From: an uncultured Bacteroidia bacterium | Lineage (GTDB): Bacteria; Bacteroidota; Bacteroidia; Bacteroidales; UBA932 | Assembly (NCBI GenBank): GCA_902780175.1 | Contig: CACZEU010000010.1 | Coordinates: forward strand, 1 to 57,889 | DNA: 57,889 nt | Reading direction: 5' to 3' | Shown: positions 1 through 9,300 of the stretch, in pieces | Layout of the letters: each line of letters starts with the position of its first letter | Position numbering within the stretch: position 1 is the stretch's first letter | Translations under genes and position numbers: made by a program | The notes under the pieces: model-generated | Databases searched by the model: none | The model's input: only the letters and a program-made list of their open reading frames with translations | Told to the model about the DNA's origin: nothing

Positions 1-492
1 GAGAAGCTCGCAAAGCGTGAGCGCCTCCAGGTCGACCGCCAGAGGGCCAAACTCGAGAAGAACCTCGGCTCCATCCGCGACATGAGCCGCCTCCCTTCCG
101 CGATTTTCGTCATCGATATCCAGAAAGAGGCCAACGCCGTCAAGGAAGCCAACCGCCTCAACATTCCGGTATTCGCAATGGTTGATACTTGTTGCGATCC
201 CACACCCATTGATTATGTGATTCCGGCAAACGACGACGCGGCAAAGAGCATCGAGTGCATCATGAACATCCTCTGCACCGCCATCGCCGAAGGACTTGAG
301 GAGCGCAAGCTCGAGAAGGACAAAGAGGCTCCCGCAGAAGAGGAGGCCGCAGAGGCCCCCAAGGCTGCAACCCGCAAGCTCCGCGCCCGCAAGGGTGCCA
401 AGGCCGAGGAAGAGGCTCCCGCAGCAGAGGCAGCAGCCCCCGCAGCAGAAGCAGCTCCCGCAGCCGAGCCCGAGGCCAAAGAAGCAGAATAA
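1..492 (+). CDS. rpsB: 30S ribosomal protein uS2 (5' truncated by window edge)
   Basis: Small-subunit ribosomal protein S2, needed for assembly of the 30S head. The reading frame is open from base 1 and has no start in the window, so the N-terminal part lies outside. Family landmarks seen are LGSIRDM, PSAIFVIDIQKE, EANRLNIPVFAMVDTCCDP and the D-YVIPANDDA segment typical of the S2 C-terminal half. After the normal end of the fold the protein carries a long tail of about 60 residues made almost only of Glu, Ala, Pro and Lys, which begins near base 300. Such acidic/alanine tails occur on S2 in some Bacteroidetes. It is followed after 31 bases by tsf, the usual rpsB-tsf order. Confidence 0.96.
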   Translation, partial: EKLAKRERLQVDRQRAKLEKNLGSIRDMSRLPSAIFVIDIQKEANAVKEANRLNIPVFAMVDTCCDPTPIDYVIPANDDAAKSIECIMNILCTAIAEGLEERKLEKDKEAPAEEEAAEAPKAATRKLRARKGAKAEEEAPAAEAAAPAAEAAPAAEPEAKEAE

Positions 493-523
493 GTTCCATT
501 AACAACTCTAAAGAGATAAAGCT

Positions 524-1519
524 ATGGCTATTACAGCAGCAGACGTAATGAAGTTACGCAAGATGACTTCCGCCGGTATGATGGATTGCAAGAAGGCCCT
601 CGAAGAGGCTGAAGGCAACTTCGAAAAGGCTATCGGAATCATCCGCGAGAAGGGCAAGATGGTCGCCGCCAAGCGCGCAGACCGCGAGACCTCCGAGGGT
701 GCCGTCAAGGCACGCATCGAAGGCGGCAAGGGCATCCTCGTATGCCTCGGCTGCGAGACCGACTTCGTCTCCCGCAATTCCGACTTCCAGAACCTCGCAG
801 AGGCTATCGCAGACGTCGCAATCGCCAACTGCCCCGCAGATCTCGAAGGCCTCAAGGCCTGCAAGATGGCGGACGGTTACACCGTGGCCGAGGCCGTCGA
901 GGCCCAGACCGGCAAGACCGGTGAGAAGCACGTCCTCGTCGGCTACGCTCTCGTGGAGGCTCCCTTCGTGGTCGAGTACATCCACAAGATCAACGGCAAG
1001 CTCGGCGCTCTCGTAGGCTTCAACAAGCCCGTCAGCGAGGCCCTCGCAAAGGGTATCGTCATGCAGGTCGCTTCCATGAACCCCGTATCCATCGGCATCG
1101 CCGACTGCCCTCAGAGCGTCCTCGACAACGAGAAGGCCGTGGCAGTCCAGAAGACCAAGGACGAGATGGTTCAGAAGGCCATCGACGCAGCTCTCAAGAA
1201 GGTCGGCATCAACCCCGCCCACTGCGACAGCGAGGACCACATCGAGTCCAACACTGCAAAGGGCTGGCTCACCCCCGACCAGGCTGCACAGGCACGCGAG
1301 ATCATCAAGACCGTCGGTGAGGAGAAGGCAGCTTCCCTCAACCCCGTGATGATCGAGAACATCGCCAACGGCCGTGTACAGAAGTTCCTCAAGGAAATGA
1401 CCCTCGAGGAGCAGGAGTACCAGATGTCCGACGACAAGATCAGCGTCAAGGACGCTATCGCAAAGGAGGACAAAGAGGCCAAGGTCGTCGCCTTCAAGCG
1501 CTTCTCACTCAACGACTAA
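524..1519 (+). CDS. tsf: Elongation factor Ts
   Basis: Guanine nucleotide exchange factor that recharges EF-Tu with GTP during translation. The N-terminal UBA-like part has the signature TSAGMMDCKKALEEAEGN, followed by the EF-Tu contact motif CETDFVSRN. At 331 residues it is of the longer kind usual in Bacteroidales. The ATG at 524 is preceded by an A-rich, purine-rich leader (aaagagataaagct) and no nearer start fits the family N-terminus. It is the second gene of the rpsB-tsf pair and ends just before a hairpin terminator. No defects seen. Confidence 0.97.
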   Translation: MAITAADVMKLRKMTSAGMMDCKKALEEAEGNFEKAIGIIREKGKMVAAKRADRETSEGAVKARIEGGKGILVCLGCETDFVSRNSDFQNLAEAIADVAIANCPADLEGLKACKMADGYTVAEAVEAQTGKTGEKHVLVGYALVEAPFVVEYIHKINGKLGALVGFNKPVSEALAKGIVMQVASMNPVSIGIADCPQSVLDNEKAVAVQKTKDEMVQKAIDAALKKVGINPAHCDSEDHIESNTAKGWLTPDQAAQAREIIKTVGEEKAASLNPVMIENIANGRVQKFLKEMTLEEQEYQMSDDKISVKDAIAKEDKEAKVVAFKRFSLND

Positions 1520-1537
1520 TCCAATTACGTCGAACTG

Positions 1538-1568
1538 AAAACCGGACAGCCCAGCTGCCCGGTTTTTT
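1538..1568 (+). terminator. Rho-independent terminator after tsf
   Basis: An 8-bp perfect stem, AAAACCGG at 1538-1545 paired with CCGGTTTT at 1559-1566, encloses a 13-base loop. The right arm runs into a T-rich tract ending near 1576. It sits 18 bases after the tsf stop and overlaps the very end of the convergent gldH gene, so it may stop transcripts from both sides, more strongly for tsf because of the T tract. Confidence 0.85.
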
Positions 1569-1972
1569 TATTTTTTCCCGCAGATGATTCCGAGGCCCCG
1601 CAGGCGCGGAGGCTCCTCCGGAAGCGTGACGGAGATGCTCCAGGTGCCGTATTCCGAGGGCACGAGGCCGCTGCGGTACAGGACCCTGGTCTCGGCAACG
1701 GGATAATAGACGGTCTCCGAGAAATAACGGCCGGAAGGGGAGCGCCATACCACTTGCATGGGGAAACTCACAAGGGTGTCCCGGCGGAAAAGCGGCTTGT
1801 CGATGGCCGTATAGAATGATACGTCGTAAGCTGAGAGGGAGTCGGTAAGGCTGAGCTCGAAGCTGTATTCTCCGCTGCGGTCGGACCGGACAAAGTACTC
1901 CCGGGACTGCGGCTCCCGGCACCCGACGGCGAGGACCGCAAATGCAATCAGTGCCAGGAGGCCCTTAGGCAT
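1568..1972 (-). CDS. gldH: GldH-type lipoprotein
   Basis: Small envelope lipoprotein of the GldH family, named from gliding motility in Flavobacteria but kept in non-motile Bacteroidales, where its job is not known. The chosen ATG at 1972 gives 134 residues with a lipoprotein signal, hydrophobic LLALIAFAVLAVGC, in which the Cys at about residue 14 would be lipidated. The body contains beta-rich segments such as YVSFYTAIDKP-like repeats of aromatic and charged residues and ends shortly after GLGIICGKK. A longer start at 2020 would place the signal peptide inside the protein and is rejected. The gene overlaps the end of ricT by 8 bases, and holB-ricT-gldH is a recurrent Bacteroidales order that supports the name. 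Confidence 0.75.
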   Translation of the reverse strand: MPKGLLALIAFAVLAVGCREPQSREYFVRSDRSGEYSFELSLTDSLSAYDVSFYTAIDKPLFRRDTLVSFPMQVVWRSPSGRYFSETVYYPVAETRVLYRSGLVPSEYGTWSISVTLPEEPPRLRGLGIICGKK

Positions 1973-3230
1973 CTTCCTTGCCGCCCTTGCGGCGGTTCGG
2001 ACGCTGGCGCCGGCGGTCACGTCCCTGGCGTTCGCCCTGCCGTTCGGCCTTCCGTTCCTCCTGATGCTCCGCTCCTTCTGCGGCGGCCTGCGCTGCAGGT
2101 GCGCCTTCCTTCTGCTTGCGCCCCTTGGAGCGTTTGCGCTTGCGCTTGGGAGCGTCGAAACGGGAGATGCTGTCGTCGCCCACTGCGGTGACGAATTCGG
2201 GCATGACGGGCTCCGGTTCGGTCTTCAGGGACTCGGGCTTCTCGCCGTTGCGGTTCATTTCCTGGATTTCCCGGACCTCGGCGGCGTCGAGCGCGTAGAG
2301 GTCGGCGTCGGAGTTCCTGTCGTACGAGAAGTACATTATCTCCCGTAGGATGTCGGTCTTGCGGAGCCAGGCCAGGCCGTCCTCGAACTCAAGGGGCCCC
2401 TGCACCTTGGGGATGCGGGACTGGGCGTCCATATAGGTGGCCACCTCATAGTTGAGGCAGCATTTGAGCTTGCCGCACTGGCCTGCGAGCTTCTGCGGAT
2501 TGAGCGAAAGGTCCTGGCAGCGGGCTGCGGAGGTGGAAATGCTCTGGAACGACGTGATGTAGTTGGCGCAGCAGAGTTCGCGGCCGCAGACGCCCAGGCC
2601 TCCTATCAGGCCTGCCTCCTGGCGCGCGCCTATCTGCTTCATTTCGATGCGGATACGGAACTCTTCGGCGAAGACCTTGATGAGCTGGCGGAAATCGACG
2701 CGGCCGTCGGCGATGTAGTAGAAGATGGCCTTGGTGCCGTCGCCCTGGAATTCCACGTCGCCTATCTTCATCTCCAGTCCCAGTTCCGCGGCAATCTTGC
2801 GGGCCTTGATCATGGTCTCGTGCTCGCGTGCGATGGCGGCCTGCCATTTCTGGATGTCGAGCGGTTTGGCCTTGCGGTAGATCTTGCGGAACTCGGTGCT
2901 CTCGCGGACCGTGCCCTTGCAGGCCATCTGGCGCGTGACGATGGGACCGGCGAGCGTGACTATGCCGAGGTCGTAGCCGTTGGCGGCCTCCACTATGACG
3001 AAATCGCCGATTGCGACGTTCTGGCCGGAATCGTTGATGTAGAAGCCCTTGCGGGTGTTCTTGAAGCGTACCTCGAAGATGTCGGGGCAGGTGCCGTCTT
3101 CGATTCCCTTGAGGATGTTGCGGTCGGACAGCTTGCAGCAGCCGGCGCGGTAACGCAGGTCGTCCTCTTCTTCTCCCTTGACCACCGAGCAACCCCGGAA
3201 GCAGTCGTACTGTATGGTTTCGTTATCCAT
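1965..3230 (-). CDS. ricT: PSP1-domain protein, RicT/YaaT family
   Basis: Cytoplasmic regulatory-iron-sulfur type protein of the PSP1/RicT family; the Bacillus homologue works with other Ric proteins in RNA processing, while the role in Bacteroidales is unproven. The PSP1 core is at roughly residues 60-270. It has the characteristic cysteines in GLGVCGRELCCANY and in GQCGKLKCCLNYE, plus a single pair CFRGCSVV and GCCKL near the N-terminus. The last 80 or so residues are a highly basic, low-complexity tail rich in Lys, Arg, Gln and Glu, which is likely disordered and may bind nucleic acid. It overlaps holB by 8 bases and gldH by 8 bases, so the three are probably translated together. Confidence 0.9.
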   Translation of the reverse strand: MDNETIQYDCFRGCSVVKGEEEDDLRYRAGCCKLSDRNILKGIEDGTCPDIFEVRFKNTRKGFYINDSGQNVAIGDFVIVEAANGYDLGIVTLAGPIVTRQMACKGTVRESTEFRKIYRKAKPLDIQKWQAAIAREHETMIKARKIAAELGLEMKIGDVEFQGDGTKAIFYYIADGRVDFRQLIKVFAEEFRIRIEMKQIGARQEAGLIGGLGVCGRELCCANYITSFQSISTSAARCQDLSLNPQKLAGQCGKLKCCLNYEVATYMDAQSRIPKVQGPLEFEDGLAWLRKTDILREIMYFSYDRNSDADLYALDAAEVREIQEMNRNGEKPESLKTEPEPVMPEFVTAVGDDSISRFDAPKRKRKRSKGRKQKEGAPAAQAAAEGAEHQEERKAERQGERQGRDRRRQRPNRRKGGKEDA

Positions 3231-4203
3231 TGATGCGGTATAGTTTGTTCGCCAGGTCGGCGAAAATGATCTTCATGTTGACGTTGCGCTCCACCAGCCG
3301 GTATGCGGCATCCAGCGCCCCCAGTGCGTTCCTGGCGAAGGATCTGGGGAGCCTGGAAGCCCAGGCGGCGGCATTGCCGGAGGCGGTCTGCTGCAGGCCG
3401 AGGCCCTGCTGGGCGAGGAATACGTTGCGCATGGCGTCCGAGGCGTAACGGCAGAAGGCCTTGGCGCTTTCCCTGGACGGCAGGGCGGCGAGCTGCTCTC
3501 CGGCCTCGAGGGCATCGAACAGGTCTTTGCGGACGATGGCGTCCATCAGTCCGTCCAGAAGTTCCGGACGGTCGAACTCCGGGGCCTTCGCGGGCGCGCC
3601 GAGCTGTATGCGCTGGCAACGGGAGGCGATGGTCTGCAGGACCTTCTCCGGAGAGTGGGTGATGAGTATGAACTGGGTCTGCGGCTCCGGCTCCTCGATG
3701 GCCTTCAGCAGGCGGTTGGCGGCCTCCTGGTTCATCTTTTCCGGAAGGAATATGACGACGGAGCGCCATCCGCCCTCCAGTGCGCTCAGGGACAGCTGCG
3801 ACAGCACTTCGCGGGCCTCCGCCACCGCTATGAGCGACGACTTGCTGTCGATGCCAAGCGCTGCGCCGAGTTCGGCCTCGGTGAAACGGGGGTTCTCCGT
3901 GGCAAGGGTGCGGAACTGGGGCATCAGCGACACCGAAGTCTGCGGGGAGGTGGTGGGGAAGACGAAGTGGATGTCGGGGTGTATGAGCTTGCTGACGCGG
4001 TTGCAGGACGGGCAGGCGCCGCAGGAGTCGCCGGCGGTGCGCTGCTGGCAGTAGAGCATCTGGAGATATGCCATGGCGATGCTGAACGCCGGGCCGCCGT
4101 CGGGCTCGATGAACATCAGCGCGTGGGGAATCCTTCCGGACTGGATCATCCCGGAAAGTGCCCTCAGGGTGTCTGCGTTGCCGTTTATGTCAGCGAATCT
4201 CAT
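3223..4203 (-). CDS. holB: DNA polymerase III delta' subunit
   Basis: AAA+ clamp-loader subunit of the replicative polymerase. The N-terminal RIPHALMFIEPDGG segment stands where other clamp-loader subunits have a Walker A loop; as in delta' generally it is degenerate, so ATP binding is not expected. A four-cysteine zinc-binding cluster follows (CQQRTAGDSCGACPSC), then HPDIHFVFPT and the conserved NRLLKAIEEPEPQTQFILIT and SRCQRI motifs that contain the SRC arginine-finger region. At 326 residues it is a little short but complete. It overlaps the upstream prenyl synthase gene by 4 bases (ATGA) and ricT downstream. Confidence 0.9.
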   Translation of the reverse strand: MRFADINGNADTLRALSGMIQSGRIPHALMFIEPDGGPAFSIAMAYLQMLYCQQRTAGDSCGACPSCNRVSKLIHPDIHFVFPTTSPQTSVSLMPQFRTLATENPRFTEAELGAALGIDSKSSLIAVAEAREVLSQLSLSALEGGWRSVVIFLPEKMNQEAANRLLKAIEEPEPQTQFILITHSPEKVLQTIASRCQRIQLGAPAKAPEFDRPELLDGLMDAIVRKDLFDALEAGEQLAALPSRESAKAFCRYASDAMRNVFLAQQGLGLQQTASGNAAAWASRLPRSFARNALGALDAAYRLVERNVNMKIIFADLANKLYRING

Positions 4204-5171
4204 TTTGTCCTGACTGCGTTATAGCGTGCAAGTTCGGTAAGGGCGTCCCTGTATGGCGATGCCGGGAATGCCGCCAGCGCCGATTCTGCCTCTGCGATGT
4301 AGTCGTCAAGGCGGCGGGAGGCGTATTCCACTCCGCCGTGTTCAATGACGAAGCGGCTTATCTGCCCGCAGTATTCGGGCCGGTCGGGAATCTGCCGCAC
4401 CTGCTCCCGTATGCGCTGCTGGACGTCTTCCGGCTGGCCGGCGAGGGCTCCCAGAAGCGGCAGGGTGATCTTCTGCTCGCGGAGGTCGAGCCCGACGGGC
4501 TTGCCGATCTCTCCCTGCTGGTAATCGAAGATGTCGTCCCGTATCTGGAAAGCTATGCCGACGGCGGCGCCGTACTTGCCGGCGGCGTCGACAAGGGCCT
4601 GAGGGGCATCTGTCGAAACGGCCGCAAGACGGCAGGCGGTCTCGAACAGGGAGGCCGTCTTGCAGTAGATGATGCGGCGGTAGTCCTGCTCGGTAGTGCC
4701 CGCGTCGGATGCCATCTGAAGCTGGAGCATCTCGCCCTCGGCCAGGTCGGACAGAGTCTTGGAGAACAGCTCGATGGCCTCCTGCTGATGGGGCCTGGAC
4801 GTTACCAGGCATACGGCCCGCGAGAGCCAGAAATCGCCGACAAGGACTGCAGCGGAAGGGCCGACAACCGCGCTGAGCGTGGGCTTGCCACGGCGCAGGC
4901 TGCTGCAGTCGGCAACGTCGTCGTGGAAGAGGGTGGCGTTGTGTATGAGCTCCGTGGCCGCCGCGAAGACGGCGCTCTCCTCGCCCGGGTGCCCCAGGGC
5001 GCCGGAGACGAGGAGCGAGAGCATGGGGCGGATCTGCTTGCCGCCGTTGGAAAGGAGGTCGGAGTTGACCTTCTCCAGCAGGGGAATATCAGACTGCAGG
5101 GACTCCCGGATCAGCCTCTGGCAGGCCGTCCAGTTGCTTCCGAGCAGGGATATGATACTCTCGCGGTTCAA
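4200..5171 (-). CDS. Trans-polyprenyl diphosphate synthase
   Basis: Condenses isopentenyl diphosphate onto allylic diphosphates to make the long isoprenoid chain of menaquinone. The first aspartate-rich motif is HDDVADCSSLRRGKPT near residue 90-105 and the second is FQIRDDIFDYQ near residue 212. The lysine motif GGKQIRPML occurs near residue 45. All magnesium-binding Asp are kept. The length of 323 residues matches octaprenyl/heptaprenyl synthases (IspB, HepT, SdsA), but the chain length of the product cannot be told from sequence. It overlaps its neighbours by 4 bases on each side within the long minus-strand run. Confidence 0.9.
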   Translation of the reverse strand: MNRESIISLLGSNWTACQRLIRESLQSDIPLLEKVNSDLLSNGGKQIRPMLSLLVSGALGHPGEESAVFAAATELIHNATLFHDDVADCSSLRRGKPTLSAVVGPSAAVLVGDFWLSRAVCLVTSRPHQQEAIELFSKTLSDLAEGEMLQLQMASDAGTTEQDYRRIIYCKTASLFETACRLAAVSTDAPQALVDAAGKYGAAVGIAFQIRDDIFDYQQGEIGKPVGLDLREQKITLPLLGALAGQPEDVQQRIREQVRQIPDRPEYCGQISRFVIEHGGVEYASRRLDDYIAEAESALAAFPASPYRDALTELARYNAVRTK

Positions 5172-5689
5172 AGCAGTTCCTCCAGTTCTTCTACGGTTGC
5201 GGGCATTTTGAGGATTGCGCGGTCGCGGGGCGTGAGCATACCGGTGGCGACGAAATGGTCCAGGAGCGCGGCAAGCGGGTCGTAAAAGCCCTCTATGTTG
5301 AGGGCGGCGATGCGTCCGCGGAACTGGCCGAGTTTGTATTGGACCATGGTGCCGAACAGTTCGTCCATCGTGCCGATGCCTCCGGGAAGGGCGACCACAA
5401 GGTCTGCGTCCTTCAGCATGGCGGCCTTGCGCTCGTCCATGGTGTCCGTCCAGACCGTCTCGGTGAGCCCGGGATAGACCAGGGGCATCATGAACCGCGG
5501 AAGTACGCCTTTGGTATAGGCGCCACAGGCCAGGGCCTCCTCGCTTACCACCCGCATAGTACCCTTTACGGTGCCGCCGGAAACAATCCGGTAACCACGC
5601 GCCGCGGCCGCACGCACGATGCTGCGGGCCGCGTCGTTGTATTGGGGTGCTATTGCCTCGTTAGCCGAACAATAGAACAGGACCGTCAT
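5168..5689 (-). CDS. LOG-family nucleotide 5'-monophosphate phosphoribohydrolase
   Basis: Rossmann-fold protein of the TIGR00730/Lonely Guy family, which cleaves N6-modified or ordinary nucleoside monophosphates into base and ribose phosphate. The diagnostic PGGxGTxxE motif is present as LPGGIGTMDELF near residue 102-113, with the Glu being the presumed catalytic residue, and the N-terminal sheet is followed by VSGGTVKGTM, matching the usual GGG-x-GLM loop only loosely. The 173-residue length is normal. Its physiological substrate here is unknown. It overlaps trxA upstream and the prenyl synthase downstream by 4 bases each. Confidence 0.85.
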   Translation of the reverse strand: MTVLFYCSANEAIAPQYNDAARSIVRAAAARGYRIVSGGTVKGTMRVVSEEALACGAYTKGVLPRFMMPLVYPGLTETVWTDTMDERKAAMLKDADLVVALPGGIGTMDELFGTMVQYKLGQFRGRIAALNIEGFYDPLAALLDHFVATGMLTPRDRAILKMPATVEELEELL

Positions 5690-6000
5690 AGCGCCGCCTC
5701 GATGCGTGCCTTGAGGTCCGGTTTGGGAAGTACGCCGACGGTACGGTCGACGACCTCACCGTTCTTGATGAATACAAGCGTAGGGATGTTGCGTACGCCG
5801 AAACGTATTGCAACGTCTTCACAGTCATCCACGTTGCACTTGGCGACGGTGGCGCGGCCCTCGAACTCGGAGGCCAGCTCGTCCACTATGGGTGACAGCA
5901 TGCGGCACGGACCGCACCAGACGGCCCAGAAATCTATGACGAGAAGTCCCGGCTCCGCCAGGAATTCCTCAATATTGACAGAAGTAATTACTTTTTCCAT
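5686..6000 (-). CDS. trxA: Thioredoxin
   Basis: Cytoplasmic dithiol reductase of the thioredoxin fold. The active site is WCGPC within VIDFWAVWCGPCRML, and the cis-proline loop appears as RNIPTLVFIKNGE. Starting at the ATG at 6000 gives a 104-residue protein of standard length beginning MEKVITSV; the frame is open to 6072 but those extra residues match nothing in the family and run into the preceding gene. There is no signal peptide, so it acts in the cytoplasm. It lies 10 bases after the PG0541-like gene and overlaps the LOG-like gene by 4. Confidence 0.95.
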   Translation of the reverse strand: MEKVITSVNIEEFLAEPGLLVIDFWAVWCGPCRMLSPIVDELASEFEGRATVAKCNVDDCEDVAIRFGVRNIPTLVFIKNGEVVDRTVGVLPKPDLKARIEAAL

Positions 6001-6010
6001 ATCCGCAAAT

Positions 6011-6304
6011 TTAATAATAACTTTCGATATTCCATACAAACGCCCGCAGACCGAGGTCCGGAGAGGCCTCATCCTTTACGCGCAGAGCGTCAAGTATGGG
6101 CCGGACCTTTTCATCCGGGACCATGGTAAGGATGGCGTGGTTCTGCTCCGGCCAGGCATGGTCGCCAAGGTGCGGGATGCCGTTGAACCCGCCCTTGCCC
6201 TGGATGTCCTGCCACTGGGTGTACCCCCTCTGGCGGACGCTCTCAAGCACCTGTACGATTTCCTCGTTGTATGCCTGATTGTAACTTATAAAAATAGCTT
6301 TCAT
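6011..6304 (-). CDS. PG0541-family, PII-like transporter-associated protein
   Basis: Small cytoplasmic protein of 97 residues resembling the PG0541 group, PII-like ferredoxin-fold proteins that are found next to RND pumps in Bacteroidales. It begins MKAIFISYNQAY, contains the conserved HLGDHAWPEQNHAILTMV centre and ends with FVWNIESYY. It is translationally coupled to the RND pump through an ATGA overlap at 6301-6304, so a role in sensing or tuning pump activity is plausible, but that is inference from context. No catalytic motif is visible. Confidence 0.75.
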   Translation of the reverse strand: MKAIFISYNQAYNEEIVQVLESVRQRGYTQWQDIQGKGGFNGIPHLGDHAWPEQNHAILTMVPDEKVRPILDALRVKDEASPDLGLRAFVWNIESYY

Positions 6305-9300
6305 ACTCTGGCCTCTTTCTTTTTCTTACGGTTTTCCTGCCTCACGCAAATCGCGCAGTACACGGTGGGGATGAGCACCAGCGTCACCAGCGTGGAGACC
6401 GAAAGGCCCCAGCACACCGTAACGCCCAGTGACTTCCACATCTCGGAGCCCTCGCCCGTGCCGACGGCCATGGGCAGGAGGCCCAGCACCGTGGTGAGCG
6501 TGGTCATAAGGATAGGACGCAGACGGCTGCGTGCCGCGGTGGTGACGGCATTGCGCACGCCGAGCCCGCGCTCACGAAGCAGTATGGTATAGTCTATCAG
6601 CACGATACCGTTCTTCACGACTATACCCAGCAGGATGATGATACCCACCAGCGACATCATTCCCAGATTGACTCCGGACAGCCAGAATCCGAGCAGCACG
6701 CCCACGGCGGCGAACGGCAGGCTGAACATGATGACGAACGGGCTCATGAACGACTCGAACTGCGACGCCATCACCATATACACCAGCACGATGATAAGGA
6801 TGATGAGCACCAGAAGGTCCTTGAACATGTCCTGCTGGTCCTCGTAGTCGCCGGCGATCTGCACCGCCAGTTCCGGCGGGATCTCCGTGGCGTCTATGGC
6901 CCTCTGGGCGGCTTCCACGGCTTCCGACAGCGCGGCTCCGCGCCCGACGATGCCGTTGATGGTAATCAGCCTTTCGCGGTCCTTGCGCTCGATGGTGGGA
7001 GGCACCTGGGTCTCAACGATGCGGCCGAGTTCCTTCATGCGGATCGACTGCCCCTGGGGCCCCGTCACCGTGATGTTCTCCATGTCCTCTATGCTCGTAC
7101 GGAACTCGGGAGCGTAACGTACACGGATGTTGTATTCCTCGCCGTCCTCGCGGTAGAACGACGCCAGCGTGCCGCTCATGGCAGCGCTGAAGGCGGATCC
7201 CGCGGTGGTGGAATTGAGCCCGTTGAGAGCCAGTTTGGTACGGTCGAAGTCCATCTGGTATTCGGGAGTGTACTCGTCGCGGCTGAGGGTGACCTGCGCG
7301 AACGACGGGTCTTCGGACATCTTTGCGCGGAGTTCGCGTGCTATGCGGTCGGTCTCCTCGAAACTGTATCCGTACACCTCCACCTTCACCGTGGATGCGC
7401 CTCCCATTCCGCCGCCGCCCTCGGATACGATGGCGCGGTGGATGTCGGGGTAACGCTTCATGATGCCGCGGATGACGTCCGCGATCTCGGCGCTGGTGCG
7501 CTCACGCGTGCTGGACGTTCCTATACGGACGTTCATCGAAATGATGTGCGTACCGTTGCTGCGCATCGCTGCGAAGGTGTTGTCGCTGTCGGCCTGGCCG
7601 AAGGTGAAGTTGATCCTCTGGGCCTCCGGGACTTCCGCCACCACATCGTCGTACAGGCGGAAAGCGAACTCGCGGGTGACGTCCTGGGCCGTTCCCATGG
7701 GCAGCTCGATGTTGGCCGATATGCGGTCGGTGTCGCTGTGGGGGAAGTATTCGGTCTTGACTCTCGGCCCCAGAAGTACCACGACGGCGACGAACACCGC
7801 GAAGAATCCGAGGATGACCCATCTGCGGCGCCCCGTGGCCCAATGGATGACGTGTCCGTATCCGCGGGATATCCACTCGAGGAAGCGGTTGACCGGCCCG
7901 AATATGGCGTTGTAGACCTTCCCGTGGCTCTCGTTGGGCTTGAGAAGGCGCGAGCACAGCATGGGTACGAGCGTAAGGGCCGCCGTGGTGGAGACTATCA
8001 TGATGATGCTGACGATCCACCCGAGCTGGCGGAACATGATGCCCGCCATGCCTTTGATCATCGTAAGCGGCAGGAACACGCAAAGCATCGTAAGGGTAGA
8101 CGCGATGACGGAGATGCCCACCTCGGAGGTGCCGTGTACCGCTGCCTCCGACGGCCGTTCCCCTCGCGACAGGTGCGTTGAGACGTTCTCCAGCACCACG
8201 ATGGCGTCGTCCACCACCATGCCTATGGCTATGGCCAGTGCGGACATCGAGATGATGTTCAGCGTGTTGCCGGACATCACGAGGTACACCAGCGACGCCA
8301 GCAGCGCGATGGGGATGCTGAGCACGATGATGAGGGTCGAACGGAAGTTGCCGAGGAACAGGAACACCACCAGCATGACCACCAGGAAGGTGATGATGAT
8401 GGTGTCGCGCAGTGTCTTGATGGTGTTGATGATTTCCGTGGAGCCGTCAACCAGTATGGTGACGTCCACGTCGGCGGGAAGGTTGGGCCTGATCTTCTCC
8501 AGCTGCTTCTTGACGCCGCGGATGACGTTGACCGTATTGGCGCCGGACTGCTTCTGGATGATGATGCGGGCGGAACGTTCGCCGTTGGTGTACGACTCCT
8601 GTTCCCGTTCCTCGCTGCCGTCGCGTACCGTGGCGACGTCGCGCAGGTACACGGGCCTTCCGCCCATCGAGCCCACTACGATGTCGAGCAGTTCGGACGG
8701 GTCCTTGAACTCCTTCTCTACGCGCAGGGTGTAGGTGTTGGAGCCGATGTCGATGTTGCCGGACGGCAGGTTGCGGTTCTCGGAGGAAATGACTCCCGCG
8801 ATGCTTGCGATGGTGAGGTTGTAGGCCTGCAGGCGCGTGGGGTCGCAATAGACCTGGATCTCACGCGTGGGGGCGCCGCTCACGCTCACCGTACCGACTC
8901 CCGGCACGCGGGCGAGGGGAGTTGCGAGGCGGTCGTCGAGTATCTTGTCGAGCCCCTGCATGCTCTCGTGGGCCGTTGCCGTGAGGATCATGATGGGCAT
9001 GTCGTCGGCGCTGAACTTGAAGATGACGGGCATGGATGCGCCGTCGGGCAGCACCGAATTGACCATGTCCAACTTGTCCCGGACGTCGTTGGTGGCTTCT
9101 TCTATGTCGGTCCCGTATTCGAATGTAAGCGTAAGGATGGAAACGTTCTCGCGGGAACGGGAGGACAGTTCCTTGAGGTTCTCCACTCCGTTGAGGGAGT
9201 TCTCGAGCACCTTGGTGAGGTTGGTCTCGATGTCGGCGGCGTTGGCCCCGTTGTAGGACGACATCACCATTATGACGTTGGAATCGAACTCCGGGAACTG

